Shown here in pieces: positions 61,353-64,000 of a stretch of 64,000 nucleotides of DNA. The translations under genes were made by a program, and so were the position numbers. Origin of the DNA: CAVVXX01 sp052389895 (GTDB lineage Bacteria; Pseudomonadota; Alphaproteobacteria; Micropepsales; Micropepsaceae); assembly GCA_052389895.1 (NCBI GenBank), contig JBQTHM010000039.1, positions 13,878 to 77,877 of the forward strand. The letters are read 5' to 3'. Position 1 is the first letter of the stretch. Every line of letters begins with the position of its first letter. The notes under the pieces are model-generated. The model was not told the origin of the DNA and ran no database searches. It saw nothing but the letters and a program-made list of their open reading frames with translations.

Positions 61353-61424
61353 GCGAATAGCGAGTAGCGAATGGCGAATAGGGATTCAACTCGCTATTCG
61401 CTACTCGCCACTCGCCACTCGCCA

Positions 61425-61425
<1 letters not shown>
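61353..61425. repeat. heptamer array with opposed arms
   Basis: Left arm: CGAATAG, CGAGTAG, CGAATGG, CGAATAG. Right arm: CTCGCTA, TTCGCTA, CTCGCCA three times with small changes. The two arms are imperfect complements separated by GGATTCAA. The array fills the 85 bases between the acyl-CoA dehydrogenase and thiolase genes. It is too short and regular to be a CRISPR. Confidence 0.8.
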
Positions 61426-62600
<1,175 letters not shown>

Positions 62601-62620
62601 TTCGCCCTTGAAATGTATCG

Positions 62621-62676
62621 GCTCCCTCCGTCCACCTTCGCTACCGCTTCGGTGGACACCTCCCCCAGAGGGGAGT
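62621..62676. repeat. family A palindromic repeat, single unit
   Basis: GCTCCCTCCG, the stem TCCACC-(TTCGCTACCGCTTC)-GGTGGA, and CCTCCCCCAGAGGGGAG form one unit between the acyl-CoA dehydrogenase and the accessory region. It marks the edge where base composition drops. Confidence 0.7.
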
Positions 62677-62683
62677 TATATAC

Positions 62684-62875
62684 TTGACTGACGAAAAAAG
62701 CGCAACTACCAAGGGCGCTAACCTTGGCAAGGGTGCTGAACCTGAGATTACGGATGCAATGATAGATGTTGCGGCTGAAGTCATAGGGGTGCATTTTATC
62801 TGTGAGGTAGATGTTCGCCGCGTAGCTAAACTCGATCTGCTGGCCAGTTTGGCGGCCGCGGCCCGTCCGAAATAA
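62684..62875 (+). CDS. hypothetical small protein
   Basis: A 63-residue frame with a TTG start preceded by AGAGGGGAG (from the family A repeat). The protein is polar at the start (MTDEKSATTKG), then a helix with DAMIDVAAEVIGVHFICEVDVR. It overlaps the 3' end of the HEPN-motif gene on the other strand by 50 bases. The family is not recognised and the frame may be chance. Confidence 0.4.
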   Translation: MTDEKSATTKGANLGKGAEPEITDAMIDVAAEVIGVHFICEVDVRRVAKLDLLASLAAAARPK

Positions 62876-63422
62876 AGAACCCTGGTGGATTTTGCGGATC
62901 GAACTCCCAAGAAAATCCAAACAGGTGCTGCGATATTTTGACATTGCTGTGAGCCTGTTCTAACGCCGCTTCGATCATTCCCTCTAGCTCAGTTACCAGT
63001 AGTGGGTTTTTGGGGTTTTTGGCATAATGCACCGCCGGTGTCGTGTTGTGGGGCTTCTCTTGGCTTACCCAGTATCCCCACATGCCATGCATAAGATGAT
63101 TTCTCTTTTCAATTAGGGCACTTGTCTTGCCGGAAAATTCCTTAGCCATGGCTAGATATTTTGGCTCATTTGCGAATCTTTTTCTTGCGAGGCGCAAAAA
63201 CAGGTTTATGCGTGGGCCGGATGTCATTCCCTCCATGAGTGTTTGGGCTGCGACAGGTTCGACTTTGAGTAGTCCAGCAATGCACTTGCCCGTGAAATAA
63301 TCGATCTGCCCCCAAATGGCGGTGAAGAATCCAACGCGGGCCGCCTCAACAACCGTAAGGGGAACCTTGTAAGGCGGGACGCCTTGACTAACTTCTTTGC
63401 TGGTTGGCTTATTATCAGACAT
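62826..63422 (-). CDS. HEPN-motif hypothetical protein
   Basis: A 198-residue protein that starts at ATG 63422 with GAGGGG upstream. An alpha-helical region (about residues 22-120) ends in the RNase-like HEPN signature R107-x4-H112 (KRNHLMHGMWGYW). The C-terminal part is less regular. HEPN proteins are frequent RNase toxins and antiphage effectors, but this one cannot be placed in a known family. Together with the following two genes it forms an AT-richer accessory patch. No cognate antitoxin is certain; the divergent small gene at 63435 is a candidate. Confidence 0.65.
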   Translation of the reverse strand: MSDNKPTSKEVSQGVPPYKVPLTVVEAARVGFFTAIWGQIDYFTGKCIAGLLKVEPVAAQTLMEGMTSGPRINLFLRLARKRFANEPKYLAMAKEFSGKTSALIEKRNHLMHGMWGYWVSQEKPHNTTPAVHYAKNPKNPLLVTELEGMIEAALEQAHSNVKISQHLFGFSWEFDPQNPPGFFISDGPRPPNWPADRV

Positions 63423-63434
63423 TGGGTCCCCTCT

Positions 63435-63599
63435 ATGAGCCATAAGAGAGACGAATACAGTGATACCGAAACACAGCGGCGGTTAGAAGGCGCGCTGCGG
63501 CGCTCCTTTCAAATGAAGCCGCAACCGCACAAATCGCTAAAGCATAAAAAGCGTAAATCGGCCCGCCGCAGTCATGCGCCCCGGCGCACTACCAAGTAA
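63435..63599 (+). CDS. small basic hypothetical protein
   Basis: A 54-residue protein beginning MSHKRDEYSDTETQRRLEGALRRSF, an amphipathic helix, followed by a K/R/P-rich tail (PHKSLKHKKRKSARRS). Similar small proteins are seen near toxins and in islands of alphaproteobacteria. ATG 63435 sits 12 bases from the divergent start of the HEPN gene. An in-frame extension to 63384 is antisense to that gene and is rejected. Confidence 0.6.
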   Translation: MSHKRDEYSDTETQRRLEGALRRSFQMKPQPHKSLKHKKRKSARRSHAPRRTTK

Positions 63600-63620
63600 T
63601 TTCGGCAATCATCATCGGCA

Positions 63621-64000
63621 TTATGACGGTGACGCCGGAGCACATGTTTCATCCGGGCGTGCGTTTATCACAGTTTGAACCCTGTTTTCACCAGTGACCC
63701 AATCGGCCGTATCATCACATATCCAGCGTATTAGCAGGAGTGTGTCTTGCAATTTTTTGGACGGCGCTTTGTCGAATATTGCCTTATGATGGGCGATCCG
63801 ATTCCGCCATCTCCGCACACTTTCAATTAGATCGTGCAGCTTTTCCCTTGCGTTTGGTTCGGCTGGCGAATTTGGGAAGTTACTACGTATGCCGCGCTTC
63901 CAGATTATTCGGTCAAACCGCTTAGTAGTTAGATGTTCCCAAAAGCCAAAGCTGAGGGCAGAACAGACATGATGGGTGGTCATGGCCGCGCCATGCTGTG
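63621..64000 (-). CDS. Abi/HEPN-like protein, 5' end beyond the window
   Basis: The reading frame runs off the right edge; about 126 residues are visible. It has LSFGFWEHLTTKRFDRIIW, like the FGFW and LW motifs of Abi_2-type abortive infection proteins, then the HEPN pair RNRIAH (R-x4-H) within SVRRWRNRIAHHKAIF. The C-terminal helix KKLQDTLLLIRWICDDTADWV is also typical. It is the second HEPN-motif gene within 1.2 kb. The visible ATG at 63983 is probably internal. Confidence 0.7.
   Translation of the reverse strand, partial: QHGAAMTTHHVCSALSFGFWEHLTTKRFDRIIWKRGIRSNFPNSPAEPNAREKLHDLIESVRRWRNRIAHHKAIFDKAPSKKLQDTLLLIRWICDDTADWVTGENRVQTVINARPDETCAPASPS

Overview
This 64 kb window is chromosomal DNA of an alphaproteobacterium. 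The evidence is gene order (lptF-lptG-lptD-surA-pdxA-rsmA; CDP-alcohol phosphatidyltransferase-hdaA-ppk-ppx; fabD-fabG-acpP-fabF-mltG-yicC-gmk; tatA-tatB-tatC next to serS; yfgM-bamB-der; cvpA-purF), high GC, DUF992 and DUF2066 proteins, and densely overlapping ATGA/GTGA gene junctions. The order or genus cannot be fixed from sequence alone. Most of the window is core genome.

Layout. 1-4.8 kb is accessory: a toxin-antitoxin fragment, a DUF411 copper protein lying between two remnants of a cysteine synthase gene, a copper nitrite reductase (nirK) with an FNR/NnrR-like box, and two tandem paralogous membrane proteins. 4.8-15.5 kb holds trmFO, a squalene-synthase-like gene, a PuuD-like membrane protein, secD-yajC without secF, nlpD-pcm without surE, serS, tatCBA and an iron-type ABC ATPase. 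15.5-26.5 kb holds ppx, ppk, hdaA, a phosphatidyltransferase, DUF2066, purM-purN, gpx, ndk, holC and pepA. 26.7-34.5 kb is one tightly packed outer-membrane biogenesis operon that continues into pdxA and rsmA. 34.5-40.4 kb is the reverse-strand fatty-acid/cell-wall cluster. 40.7-45.1 kb is an accessory interval with a DUF992 protein, a candidate small RNA between two strong terminators, a helicase-less Type ISP/IIG-like restriction-modification enzyme and a small overlapping partner. 45.1-55.6 kb returns to core genes: rpsF-rpsR-rplI, a sterol-desaturase family gene, panB, yfgM-bamB-der, an SDR, purF-cvpA and a GFA protein. 55.8-62.6 kb holds radA and a beta-oxidation set (multifunctional FadJ-like protein, thiolase, acyl-CoA dehydrogenase). 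62.7-64 kb is AT-richer and accessory, with two HEPN-motif proteins and small ORFs.

The most distinctive non-coding signal is a set of intergenic palindromic repeats. One family keeps its architecture (C-run/G-run hairpin plus a variable-sequence hairpin) while the arm sequences change from copy to copy. One copy supplies the stop codons of two convergent genes, and another is split by two apparent mini-insertions. A second BIME-like family and a heptamer array are also present.

No rRNA, tRNA, CRISPR array, transposase or integrase was recognised.
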